A stretch of DNA of 64,000 bases. Origin: Mallotus nudiflorus. Its lineage: Eukaryota; Streptophyta; Magnoliopsida; Malpighiales; Euphorbiaceae. Where the stretch lies: positions 8,011,501-8,075,500 of the forward strand of contig CANTUR010000009.1 in NCBI GenBank assembly GCA_947683625.1. Reading direction: 5' to 3'. Positions 11,091 through 21,660 of this stretch are shown here, one piece after another. Made by a program: the position numbers and the translations under genes. The first letter of the stretch is position 1; every line of letters starts with the position of its first letter. Under the pieces are notes generated by a model. That model was given only the letters and a program-made list of their open reading frames with translations, had not been told where the DNA came from and ran no database searches.

Positions 11091-11350
11091 GGGGTATTTA
11101 TACATCAAAAATAATATAAAGAATTAAAAAAATAAAAAAATGCAGGTTACCGTTATAGAAAAAAATAAAAAAATGAGGAATGGGCAACCAGACCGTTGAT
11201 CACGAGCGGTTCACGAGTAGTTCGCTCGTGAGCGGTACTAGCTGTGTCCAGACTGCTCCTCATGAGCAGTCCATTCATGACCCAGCTTGTGAGAGATTTT
11301 GGATGCCCAGACCACAACGGTTAGGAGCTTAACGGCTCGTGATGAAAATT
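11091..11350 (-). promoter_or_regulatory. Candidate internal promoter of SIRE ORF2, copy A
   Basis: Minus-strand TATAAATACCCC (11091-11102) lies 140 bases upstream of the ORF2 ATG, with a C/T-rich leader in between (CATTCCCCCCTTCACTC). Upstream at 11185-11350 is a cluster of TCACGAGCGG, TTCGCTCGTGAGCGG, CTCATGAGC and CTTGTGAGAG motifs, the same type as in the LTR. The motif-to-TATA distance (about 85 bases) is close to that in the LTR (about 100). Promoter activity is inferred. Confidence 0.6.
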
Positions 11351-11616
11351 ACAAACTGACTCTTATACTTTCAAATTTGATGCAATTAAGTCCAAAAAAG
11401 CTGACAAATAGGTCCTTGACCATAAAATTAATTATACAATTAAAATAAATGATAGTTAAAATAAATATTTTTGTCATAAATAAATAAATCAAAGAGAAAA
11501 TTTTATAAATTTGTAAATTACAAAAAAATTTTATTATTATTTGTTTTTATTTAAAAAATAACTCAAAAAATTAAGCAAAAATTATACAAAGCATGAATTT
11601 AGAAAAAAAATCTTAC

Positions 11617-11900
11617 AACTCAAGGTTTATATCCAGAAAATAAACCGAACATAAAATGATGAAAAAAACACACTTAACAGCTCAAAACTTATACACGAAA
11701 AGTATACTAAAAATAACCAAATAGAAACTGACATAAAATGAATTAAAAAAATAGACTAACAGCTCAAAACTTTGATACAGAAAGTATACTGAAAATAAAC
11801 CAAACAGAAATTGACATAAAATGAATTAAAAAATAGACTAACATTTCAAAACATTGATAAAGTAATTATACTAAAAATAAACCAAACATAAACCATCATG
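11617..11900 (-). repeat. Tandem repeat, ~82-base unit, between SIRE RNase H and ORF2, copy A
   Basis: About 3.5 imperfect units are seen, each containing CTCAAAAC, AGTATACT, AAATAAACCAAA and ACATAAAATGA. The array lies directly upstream of the ORF2 promoter-like region and is conserved in copy B (30809-31104). Confidence 0.75.
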
Positions 11901-12059
11901 AAAATAAATAAAAATTGTTGAGGAGGAGGAATATTATGCAAATTTAAAATAATTAATTAATTAAATTTTGCTCAATAATTAATTATTAATTTGCAAAAAA
12001 AAAAAGAACAAATTCATCAAAATAATAAGTAATCAAGACAAGTTTGTGCCATCAATCAT

Positions 12060-12737
12060 ACCAAGTTCATGCTTAATAAAATTCAATCTTTCCTCACAAA
12101 GAGGCTTGGTAAAGATGTTTGTTAATTGATGACTAGTATCAACAAAATCAAGAAAAATATCTTCATTTTGCACATGATCATGCAAGAAATGATGTCTAAT
12201 ATCAATATGTTTAGTTCTAGAATGCTGAATGGGATTTTAATAAGGTTTATAGCACTTGTATTATCACACTTAATTGGAATGTGATTAATATCAATGTCAT
12301 AGTCAAAAAGTTATTGTTTCTGCCATAGAATTTGGGTGCAACAATAACTAGCTGCCACATATTATGCTTCAGCGGTGGACAAGGCAACAAAAACTTATTT
12401 CTTACTAAACCAAGAAACTAAGCAATTTCCTAAAATTTGACAAGTTCCAAAAGTGCATTTTATATCTAGTAGGCTACCGGCAAAATCAGCATCAGAATAA
12501 CTAATCAAGTCAAATGAAGAACTCCTAGGATACTAAAGTCCTAAATGCAATGTACTACAAAGATATTTAAATTTTTTTTACTAGCATTTAAATGAGACTC
12601 TCTAGGACTTGATTAAAATCTATCACACAAGTAAGTAGCAAACATAATATCAGGTCTACTAGCAGTTAAATAAAGAAGGGATCCGATCATACCTCTAAAT
12701 CGCTTTTCATCAACTGATTTACAATTCTCATCCTTGT
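12060..12737 (-). pseudogene. pol: SIRE RT C-terminus and RNase H, copy A
   Basis: The minus strand retains the copia signature KSVDEKRFRG (region 12700), LTASRPDI and, further on, the RNase H block (STAEAEYVA in copy B). Copy A has an extra disruption of that block (ATAEA...). RNase H continues to about 12060 with stops and a frameshift. At 12737 the sequence switches abruptly to plus-strand Tat RNase H. Confidence 0.78.
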
Positions 12738-13878
12738 GTAGTGTAGGTGTAGGTGTAGAGGATGTTACTATGTATAGGGATTCTATATTAGTTGTGAAAC
12801 AGGCTTCTAATGAGTGGGAAGTAAAGGAGGAAAAACTATGTCTATATTCATACTATTTGGCTACATTGCCTTTTACCCAATGCAAATTTATTCATTATAA
12901 ATGAGAAGAGAATCAGATAGTTGATGCCCTAGCTACTCTAGTTTTTATGTCAAAAAAGTGGGAAATAAAAGGAGGTTAAGCCCTTGATATTAGTGAAGTC
13001 TTGAAACTCTTGCTATAAAGGAATAAAGGTAATGTCAGTGGACTACACTGAAATGCCTTGGTTTCATAACTTGCAACAATACTTGGAAATGGGAAAATTC
13101 ATTGAGGATGCTAACAAGAAAGAAAGGATGTCCCTATGAATGCTATCTTGGCAAGTTATAAGCTATAATGGAATGTTGTATAATATGATGCCTACTATTG
13201 TCCACTTGAGATGCATCGATAAAAAGGAAGCTCATAAACTTATGGAGGTAGTCCATGAGGGAGTGTGCAGGCCGCCTATGAACGGGACAGTCCTTACAAA
13301 AAAGTTAGCTCATCAAAGTTATTTCTGGCTAACCATGGAAATAGAATGCATCAAGTCCATACTTGTCAAGCTTATAGAGATATGAGTCACTTACCTTCAA
13401 TGGAGCTTCAGGGAATGACTTCCCTTTAGCCCTTTGTTATTTAGGGAATTGATATTATAGGAGATATATGGCTAAGAGTGTCAAATTTTTATCGATACAT
13501 TGTGGTGGAGATCAATTATTTCTCTAAATGGGTCAAAGCTGAATATTATACCATGGTAAGCTCTATACAAATGGTGAGGTTTTTTAAGAAAAACATAATC
13601 TGTAGATATGGGTTAAGTCACCATATTGTCACTAATGACAGTATTCAATTTCAAATAAACATGGCCGCATTATTAAAAGAATATAAGATTGAGCATTATA
13701 GGTCATCTTTCTATAGGCCATGAGTGAATGGGGTAAAATAAGTTGGAAATTCGAATGTGAAGAACATCCAAGCTAAAATGATGGAGAATTATCGAGATTG
13801 GTCAGATTACCTACTGTTTACATTATGGGGGTACAGGAATACTACCAGAACATTAACTGGGTTACTCCATATTAATGT
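12738..13878 (+). pseudogene. pol: Tat RNase H-integrase fragment 1
   Basis: The plus strand encodes the RNase H end (DSILVVKQASNEWEVKEEKL ... NQIVDALATL), the integrase zinc-finger region (CIDKKEAHKLMEVVHEGVC) and the core (VVEINYFSKWVKAE, NIICRYGLSHHIVTND, HYRSSFYRP). The usual first catalytic aspartate (IDYF) is asparagine (INYF), and the second motif is altered (VTND for VTDN). Frame breaks occur near 12980, 13140, 13385 and 13723. No RT or protease precedes it; the copia junction is directly upstream. It is certainly inactive. Confidence 0.78.
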
Positions 13879-14640
13879 TTGGCAAATTCCTATGGAGCAG
13901 AGATAATATGCCCCAATGACAACAATGCTTTCGTAGACTTCATAACACACCTTATAGAGCATAAAAAAAATTATATGCTACATAGTTTTATGCTAGCTTT
14001 CAAGCACCACAACATAACTAACTCATTCAGAGAAACTTTAGTTCTTTCCTTTCTACCAAAAAAGGTGTGTGACATGAACGTGTGTAGAATTAAATATGAG
14101 TGATCTTTAATCAAACCACTGGCAATTAATTGGCCTTAGCAAGCTCTATCACTACTTTTGATTTTATGCCAAAAATCACTCATATTATAATCCAATGGAT
14201 GTTGAATAAAACTTCCTTTAGGAAAACCAAAGATGTCATACATGATTTTGTAGTCAAAATAGTACTATTTTCTAAAGAACCCATATGAAAGACCCTTTGA
14301 TTTGCATCTAGAATCTTAAATGTAGTTTCAAATTCCATTATGAGCTCAAAGAACACATCGTGCTAGGTTATAGCTAGTTTAAATTGCCTCAATTTCTTAC
14401 AAAACACATCTATACTCTCTATAATTCTTATGTTCAAAAGTACCTCATCATCAAAATATTTTGGGTTGCTGAAATTGCTTTTAACTAAAGTGTAAAATCT
14501 CTTACCTTCCTATTGTGAATAAATGACAAAGAAAGCTTCATAATCATCTCTTATGTCTTTAGACTTACCTTTGCCATTACTAGGTCTCTTTCCTTGATTT
14601 AACATCTTTATTCTAGCCATCATAACAATGTTAGTGTCTT
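13879..14640 (-). pseudogene. Fragment of a further Athila-like ORF2
   Basis: The minus strand from about 14640 reads MARIKMLNQGKRPSNGKGK, then EGKRFYTLVKSNFSNPKYF, KKLRQFKLAI and, near 14040, SLNELVMLWCLKASI, which resembles the ELxxLWCML core of plant transposon / Athila ORF proteins. Stops and frameshifts are frequent. It differs from the Athila-1 and SIRE ORF2. The identification rests on weak blocks; it could be another retroelement ORF. The 190 bases up to 14830 show nothing recognisable. Confidence 0.45.
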
Positions 14641-15024
14641 TGCATAAAAAAAATAAATAAATAAAATAGTAAAAGAGAAATATGACAATAACAAAATACA
14701 GCAATAATAGGGTTTAAGTAAGAAAAAGGGTTATAAAAAATTCTATTCCTAAAATAAAAAGGAAATGAACTAATATATAATTTTTACAAAAAAGGAAAAA
14801 TAAAGATTATTATGTCAAAGTTTCCTTTATCAAGTAGGAATTAGGAATTAAATGAGAAATTAAGCTCCCATAGAATCCTTAAATAACAAGTAAAAAATAA
14901 AAAATTAGTAAGCAAAATTGAAAATTTTAAAATTCAAAAGTTTCAATCTCTATCCAACACTTAAAATGTGCAATTCCCTTAATGCATGAGCATATGACTA
15001 GGAATGCATGAAATAGAAATTGAA

Positions 15025-15225
15025 TGATCATGTTCATCAGGGCCCATGACCATGTGTATTGGGCTGCAAGACCATGTACCATATTTTTGTAATTTTAAGC
15101 TCATCAAGTCTCATGGCTGTGTGCACTTGTAAGTGCATGACCATGCCTAGTTTGTGTATTTGGAGCTTTCAAGGTACATGACTATGCATCAAATACACTG
15201 GCCATGCCAGAAACACGATTTTAAC
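15025..15225. promoter_or_regulatory. CATGGCCATG-like palindromes downstream of Athila-1 ORF2, copy B
   Basis: This is the counterpart of 195-395: CATGACCATGTG, CATGGCTGTG and GGCCATGCC at similar spacing, with several point differences from copy A, mostly transitions. Confidence 0.5.
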
Positions 15226-15535
15226 CTGAGAAATTGGCTCGCTTAACTCCTGTTAATCTGATTGCCATCAATTTGTATAGAATAAGTATTATAAACTCAT
15301 GTCACCCATATGAGAGAAAAATTGAACATTAAATAAGTGATAACTAATATAAATAAAATAAAATAAAATCCTGAAACAACTAACTGAAATTAAATAACAT
15401 TTAACAATTCAAACATACATAATAAAACTTAACAAACATAACCTAAACACAGTGTTCAATAAAACATAAAATAAAAAAACAACTTCAAAGAACATTGTTA
15501 AAGCTAGAATATGACAACAATTTGAAACAAAGTCT

Positions 15536-16719
15536 TCACTCTTCTCCTTCATCATTATAAGAGTAGTCTTCTTCTTCATTTTGAAATGCATAATGATTGG
15601 GTAGAGAAACAAAATTCTTGGAATTGAAGAATGCCATGAGATTATATTTGATTAAATGCACATTTTGACTAATTCCCATCATTATAAGGTCTAATTGGTA
15701 TGCCAATGTATTCAACTCACCAACATTGGAATCAACTACTCCTATTTGAAGTTCCAAGTTGTCTGACCTTTCCTTCTCCTCTAATTCTTGTGGTTCCTCT
15801 GGTGGAGCAGGCTGGGTAAAGAACGCTCTTCATGTTTAGTGTGCATGGACTAAACCCATAGCTTCAATCATGTTAATGTCAATAATGAAATAACTTTTAG
15901 CCTTCTCAAATGGCATATTTCCAGTGTCAAAGTCTAGGTGAGTAGCTATGGTGGTCACTAGTCCTCCTACTTTGATAGCCCCTATTACTTTTGTAGTTGT
16001 ATCCCTTAATGTTTTGGCTAAAGAATGACAAATATGAAGTTTCCTATCATTGAGCATGCAATACATAATGTTTATCTCGGTGGTGGTATCTACGGAATCC
16101 CATTCTTTCCTTGGAAATAAAGAATGGGCCATGAGCCTATGCAAATACTAAAAAGCAGCGATCGAATGCAGAATTCTTTTGCCGCCCTAGCCTCATAGAA
16201 AACTTCCTCTTCTCTAGTTATTTCCCTCCAAAATACATCTCTATTATAGTCAATAATAGCATTTTTATGCTTATGAAAATGAAACACATTATTAAGTTCA
16301 AACAAACCTAAACTATGTTCTTCATTTCCTAATTGAAATTTGATCATAAGAGTTTTTTCAAAAAAGGTAAATGAAAAGAGAAAATTATAAGTAGGCCTAG
16401 CATAAGTGAGACTTTGCATCATGAAAAACTCACCGCAACCCATCCTATTAACATGCATCATTACCTCATCAAATAACCTAATTTCCTTTAAAGTTGAAGC
16501 ACTAACATATATATTAAGGATAAACATCTTATTCATTATTTGCTTAAATTTCTTCCTATGCCCCTCATGCCTAAAATGAATATGATTAGGAAAGGCTTTT
16601 ACCATTCTTTCTTCATTAGCACCACCCAAATTATTGGAGCTTTCACCAAGCCTTACTCTTTTGGTAGAAGGAGTGGATTTCTTCTTTGCAATGCTCATCT
16701 TCCTTTTCTCTCTTTCCAT
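15536..16719 (-). pseudogene. Athila-1 ORF2, copy B
   Basis: The start is the ATG ending at 16719. The frame is open for 209 residues (to 16090) and includes the basic N-terminus, FQLGNEEHSLGLFELNNVF and DVFWREITREEEVFYEARAA. A frameshift then leads to HRLMAHSLF ... MYCMLNDRKLHI ... IKVGGLVTTIATHL and a last acidic segment ending at 15536. Domain identity is as for the copy A ORF2, with better preservation of the N-terminal half. Confidence 0.78.
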
Positions 16720-16804
16720 GGATGAAGGAGATTTAGAGTTAAGAGAGTATTAATAGAGAATAATGTGTGAAAATGAGGTTATTTTAGGAATTGGAAGAGG
16801 TGTT

Positions 16805-16816
16805 GGTGTTTAAATA
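16805..16816 (-). promoter_or_regulatory. TATA-like box upstream of Athila-1 ORF2, copy B
   Basis: Minus-strand TATTTAAACACC lies 86 bases before the ATG at 16719, identical to copy A, with the same C/T-rich leader. Confidence 0.45.
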
Positions 16817-16974
16817 GAAGAGGTGGGGTGGTGGGAATTGGAAAAGGTAGTCAAAATTTAGTAGTTCTTGATTTTAGGAAGTGATAAAGTTTATTAGGGT
16901 TAGAAACCCTAGGTGTTTAAGAAGTGGGGAATGCTAGGAAAGTGGAGGGGCTCCAAGTAAAAGTAAGTGCATGT

Positions 16975-17205
16975 CATGCATCCGTAATACAATAAGGGAT
17001 GTATGGCCATAGGTGTCAGGGCACACGACCGTGCAAACTATTGGCACCTTAGTTGTTTATGACAAGCACATGGCCATGCCTAGTTATAATTTTTAAGCTT
17101 GTTAGGCTCATGGCCATGTGTAAAATATGCATGGTCATGCCTAGATACAAATTTTTTAGTTCCACATGGGCATGGCTGTGAGCAAAATGCACATGGCCAT
17201 GCCTG
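16975..17205. promoter_or_regulatory. Palindrome cluster upstream of Athila-1 ORF2, copy B (undecayed CpG form present)
   Basis: The motif at 17022-17033 reads CACACGACCGTGC and keeps both CpGs; its copy A partner at 2192-2203 reads CACATGACCATGC. Other members (ACATGGCCATGCC, CATGGCCATGTG) are in the decayed form. Confidence 0.6.
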
Positions 17206-17536
17206 AATGCAATTCTTGATAGTAAAGAACAATAATCAGGTCAGACAGTTATGTCACAAGGTGTGCAACTTGGCCAATTAACCATTTAAATTATCAATCA
17301 CAAATTTATAGACAATGTATCACATAAATGAATTGCACATCACATCAACTAATATTCCACACAAATTTAATTTACAAAACCTCTTCTAGAGCTCCTCATT
17401 TCATTACTTCCTAAAATAATGGAAGAAAATAAAGATTAAAACTATAATAACATTGCAAAAACATAGAACAAATAATTAAAACAAAACAAAATAAAAAATT
17501 ATTAGTTGAGTCCCCAAGAAGCACTCTTTTAAAGGT

Positions 17537-18068
17537 CTATAAGCTACACCGCCATGTTAATAGTGTAGTTGATTCCCTCAAGAATGCCACTTGATGGAAA
17601 TTCTCCAATGTGCCTCTAAGGTATTGCTTCAATCTCTGCCTATTCATTTTAAATTTGTTTCCTCTAGTGTTGTACAATTCTATAGCTCTATAAGCATATG
17701 ATTGATTCACTATAAATGGTCCTAACCATCTATTCTTCAATATTATAGGAAATAATCTAAGCCTCAAATTGTAAAGCAACACTTAATCACCTTCCTTAAC
17801 CTTTTTAACCTTTACTTTTACATCGTGCCATGTCTTTGTGCATTCCTTGTAAATCCTTAAATTGTCATAGGTAACTCATTTAATCTCTTCAAGCTTACTC
17901 AACTGTAACAATCTCTTTTCAGCTACTTTCTTGAAGTCAAAATTCAAGGCTTCCACCACCTAATAAGCCTTGTGTTCAAGTTCAATATGAAGATGACATG
18001 CTTTGCCATAAACTGGCCTAAAAGGAGATATCATAATAGGTCTTTTATAGGTTATTCTATATGCCCAT
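17537..18068 (-). pseudogene. pol: Athila-1 integrase C-terminal part, copy B
   Basis: The blocks are the same as at 2708-3243: PVYGKACHLHIELEH and the GPY/F-type module LYNLRLRLF ... NRWLGPFIVNQSYAYRAIEL ... NRQRLKQYL. The catalytic core is absent at the same junction as in copy A. Confidence 0.75.
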
Positions 18069-19384
18069 CATTCCATGACAATATTGCAATACTTACACAA
18101 CTTCTTCATTAGCTACACATTTTTTCATCATACTATCATTGCACAATCTCCAAAAAAAAAGGTTCATCCCAAATATAAAATTTGGAACAATGAATTATCC
18201 TTTTCTTTTATTGAGGATTGAACTCTTTTAGTATTTCTCCACTTGATAGACAATTTGTTGTGTCAGCAAACCAAGGAGCACCCATGATCCCTATGGCCAA
18301 AAGCATTTTACATGGAATAGTTCCTTGATAGCTTCTTGACTATTCCTTTCCTCTGGCTTTTTGTCTAACCTTAATAGATTATTAGCTACTTCATTTTTAG
18401 ATGCCTTCTTATTTTTAATCTTATTATCAAACTCTTGCAACGACAACACTTATCTTATTAGCCTTTGTTCATTAAGTACTACAAAGCTACATGATCTATG
18501 TATATAACAATCTGAGAGATAAGGAGATATAATCTTAACTTGTCAAAAGTAAAAAAGATTACCAACATCTCCTTTATAGTAGCATAATTCAGTTGTGTAG
18601 TAGTTCATGTATGTTTTGTATAGTATTATCACATGTAGTTTGCTCTCCTTTATTTGACCAAGCACAACTCCCATTACAAGATTAGTCACATCACACATCA
18701 ACTTGAATGGTAGACTCCAGTCTAGTGTCATCACTACTGGAGCTGAGATATAGGATTCCTTTAACCTACAAAAAGCCAATTTACAATCATCAGTAAAATT
18801 AAAAGGTGAATCTTTCTTAAGCAATGTACAAGGGGGTTTTGAGATTTTTGAAAAATCCTTAATGAATAACCTATAAAAGCTTATATGGCTAAGAAAACTC
18901 TTGACTCCTTTTACATTTATGGGATACTGTAGTTTCTCAATTATCTCCACCTTTGCTTTATTAACTTCAATCCATTAAGCTAAAATTTATTGTCTTAGAA
19001 TTATTCTTTCATTTACCATGAAATGACACTTTTCCTAATTTAGCACCAAGTTTGTTTCTTCAAAGTGTGCAAGAACTTGCTCTAGATTGTTTAGACATCC
19101 TTTAAATGAGTTTCCATCGTCTAAAAAATAGTTGGCTTATGTCCTTCCTCCATTAAGAACATTGTCATGCAATAAGATGGAGTTATGCCCCTAATGTCAA
19201 AAATTTGCCAACCACTTGCTTTTACTCTCCTATTTAGCATGTCCATTAGCAAATCCTCTTTATCTTTATTCAATTTAGATGATATAATCACAGGTAGTGT
19301 TTGATCTTCTCCTATAAAAGTATACCTTAAATATTGGGGTAAAGGTTTTAAGTCTAATTTTAGTGTTTAATGGTTGAGGGTGGT
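18069..19384 (-). pseudogene. pol: Athila-1 RT/RNase H remnant, copy B
   Basis: The longest open stretch (18543-18950) reads LQYPINVKGVKSFLSHISFY, DFSKISKPPCTLL and DWSLPFKLMCDVTNLVMGVV, that is RT thumb into RNase H. Upstream is the RT start RGITPSYCM, joined directly to FEETN, so the RT palm with its catalytic aspartates is missing. The upper edge abuts the GTGGG target duplication of the solo LTR. Confidence 0.8.
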
Positions 19385-19389
19385 GTGGG

Positions 19390-20874
19390 TGTTAGTGATA
19401 TGCACTAGGTCAACCATGTATGATCATGTTTTGACTTTATGATTTTATTTAATATTTCATTATCATTTTGTGTTATGATAATTACTTGAATAGTCAATTC
19501 TTACTAAAGTCATTAAGTATATGACTTGATAGTAAAACCCTTAAATTAAATATGAGTTCTATTCAAATTATCCCTAGTCATAACAGTGTATTATGGCTAG
19601 TATGATGTTGATTAATGATTATGTTTTACTAATCATGAATTTAAGATATTAAGTCAACTCATATGTACTTATTTAGGAAATAATTTACTGGATTGACCCA
19701 TCTTGAGAATACCACATATATAGCTATCATAAGTAATTCTCATTATATTAATATTGATTTAGTCCTTTGACCTTGAAATCATCATGGATTTCAATATAAC
19801 TATTTTGTATTTTGATACAATCTAACATTATCTTTAACATGATGATTAAATAGATTGTTGATGGATATGAAATGAGTTATATGAGAAATGTGAGTGGTTG
19901 AGAAGGAATTTGTCCCTTATTTAATTTGACTAAGATATTTATAGGCCCCATGATAAGCTAGACTAAGGAAAATGCATGGTCATGCTAAAGTGAAATGATA
20001 AAGAGTTATCATTCTCAATCTACTTGGAGTTAAGAAATAATATGATTGAATTATATAAGGATGATAGAAAATATGCCTTATATTCAATCAAGATATCATG
20101 GACAAAGAGATTACAATTTTTAATATAAATTAGGTTATGTCGGAATATTGACTTCACATGACTTGGGTAGTCATAATGTCCTTCTATAAGCCACTTATGA
20201 CTTGTAGGCCTAAATAGAGACTTAAGGCCCATTACCAATGTCATGTGAACCGGTAAGGTCACACATTTAAAACATGTTCAAAATGAATATGGGTTTAACA
20301 AGCCCAAAATATGTTATATGGAAATAAATAAATATTTTATTTATTTATTTAAGGTAAAGGTTATCTTAAATAAGTAAATATTATTTCTCATTTAATTTTA
20401 AATAGAAATCTGAATATGAATAAGTGATAAGTACCAAAAGGTTGTTTTGGTAAGTGAAACCCTAATTAGAGTTCTGTAAATATTTTATATTCTCTAAGGT
20501 TTAGCCACCAAAATTCATTTTTCTTCTTTTAGAAAAACTAAACAGAAATTTTGTTCGTTCTTGATTTATGAGAAATTATGAGAAGTGCTAGCACATAAAA
20601 ATTTTTATTTTAATTAAGGGTTGTTTGTGTGGATGCTTATGCAGGACGGATTCTTTTAGAGACATCTTAATCCAAACTACCTAATCAAAAGCTCAAGGTA
20701 GGGAGTCACTAGAGTGAACCTCCTTTCTGCTTTATAAAAGTCCTGTCTCTTTTACATTTGAGGTACAATTTGAAAACCCTAGTTTTAGTCAATTAAGTGA
20801 ATTACTTAGATCTAGTTAAGGTTTTTGATTAAAAGTGTTAATGTTCGCTGTGTTTTAAATCACAAAACCCAATA
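19390..20874 (+). repeat. Complete solo LTR (family L1) with 5-bp target duplication
   Basis: The 1485-bp element begins TGTTAGTG and ends CCCAATA (probably decayed from CCCAACA). It is flanked by GTGGG at 19385-19389 and 20875-20879. It interrupts Athila-1 pol between protease and RT. No coding region is seen. A GCTC-AAGGTAGGG stretch near 20693 looks like a splice donor, but this is not tested. TG...CA-like ends and a 5-bp duplication indicate recombination between the LTRs of a former full element; the CCCAACA-type end recalls copia LTRs. Confidence 0.88.
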
Positions 20875-20879
20875 GTGGG

Positions 20880-21660
20880 TTAGGTGTTTGGTAATTTCAT
20901 ATATGGTATATGAGGTTGGTGTACTTTATCCTGAGAGTATTATACCTGAAAACACTTGTTAATATTTTTAATCTCCATAGATTTTGCCAACCTCCATCAT
21001 TGGACTTCATTCACACATTCATCAACAACATATACTCTTATATAAAAATCCTTATCATAAGGGTATTTCATGCTTTGATAAATATTAAACTTACAACTTT
21101 CATCCCCTACTCAATGTAAAAGATCCATTATAAACATCAAAGATTGCTCTTGCATTGTAAAGAAATAGCATACCAAGGATTAATGGAACCTCCTTATACT
21201 CTTAAAAGTCAAGGACTACAAAATCAACTAGAAAAATAAATTTTCCAGTCCTTGCTAACACATCTTCCTCTACGCTTTCTGGTTCCTTCACTGTCCTTTC
21301 TGTAAGTTGTAATTTGATATTTATGTATTTTCCTTCTCCTAGCCTCAATTTCTTATAAATCAATAAAAGCATAAAATTAATTGAAGCTCCTAAACCATAT
21401 AAAGCGCTTTGTAAATTTAAATTTGCAATAAAACCTAGAATAGTAACATTCTCTGCATGCTTCATTTTTAAAAGCTGTTTATTCAAGATGATTGCACTCC
21501 ACCCCTTTGTGAGTGTGACTATCTCATGTTCCTATAACTTCTTTTTATTGGAAATCAGCTCCTTTAGATACTTTGCATATTTTGGCACTTGTGAAAGACA
21601 TTATACAAAAGGAATATTGATGTGGAGTGCCTTAAACCTCTCCAAGAATTTTGCAAATTG
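20880..21660 (-). pseudogene. pol: Athila-1 aspartic protease, copy B
   Basis: The minus strand reads ECSAI-like and ILNKQLLKMKHAE, then SALYGLGASINFMLLLIYKK, RTVKEPESVEEDVL and KFIFLVDFVVLDF, the retropepsin block of Athila elements. The catalytic aspartate of the usual CDLGAS motif is glycine here (YGLGAS), so the enzyme is dead. The downstream part (KAMKYP-like, VDECV) leads into the linker cut by the solo LTR. Confidence 0.8.

Larger units (their letters stand above)
1..12737. repeat. Segmental duplication, copy A
   Basis: The sequence matches 14831-31944 in the same orientation from the first base of the window to about 12737, where the match stops abruptly in the copia RT (shared ...CTCATCCTTGT). 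By eye the copies are about 95% alike, with scattered substitutions and small indels. Copy A lacks the 4.4 kb present at 20868-25272 of copy B. Different stops and frameshifts in the two copies show that both kept decaying after duplication. The left boundary lies outside the window. Confidence 0.92.
7513..12737 (-). mobile_element. SIRE-type copia element, copy A, 5' truncated
   Basis: On the minus strand the element reads RT-RNase H remnant, tandem repeats, palindrome cluster, promoter-like region, ORF2, 3' UTR, PPT and 3' LTR. The long G-rich PPT (AAAAAGGGGGAGG) followed by TGTTGACC and the extra ORF after pol fit the SIRE/Maximus lineage of Ty1/copia. Gag, protease, integrase and the 5' LTR are missing. 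Confidence 0.85.

Noticed and set aside
13879..14103. Plus-strand 74-codon ORF after Tat integrase
   Set aside because: No known motif; the opposite strand better fits an ORF2 fragment.
20680..20770. Exon-intron-like structure (AAGGTAGGG donor, TTTACATTT-AG acceptor) in solo LTR L1 as a host gene piece
   Set aside because: It lies inside a repeat with LTR ends and target duplication, and no coding exon flanks it; left as a possible LTR splice donor only.
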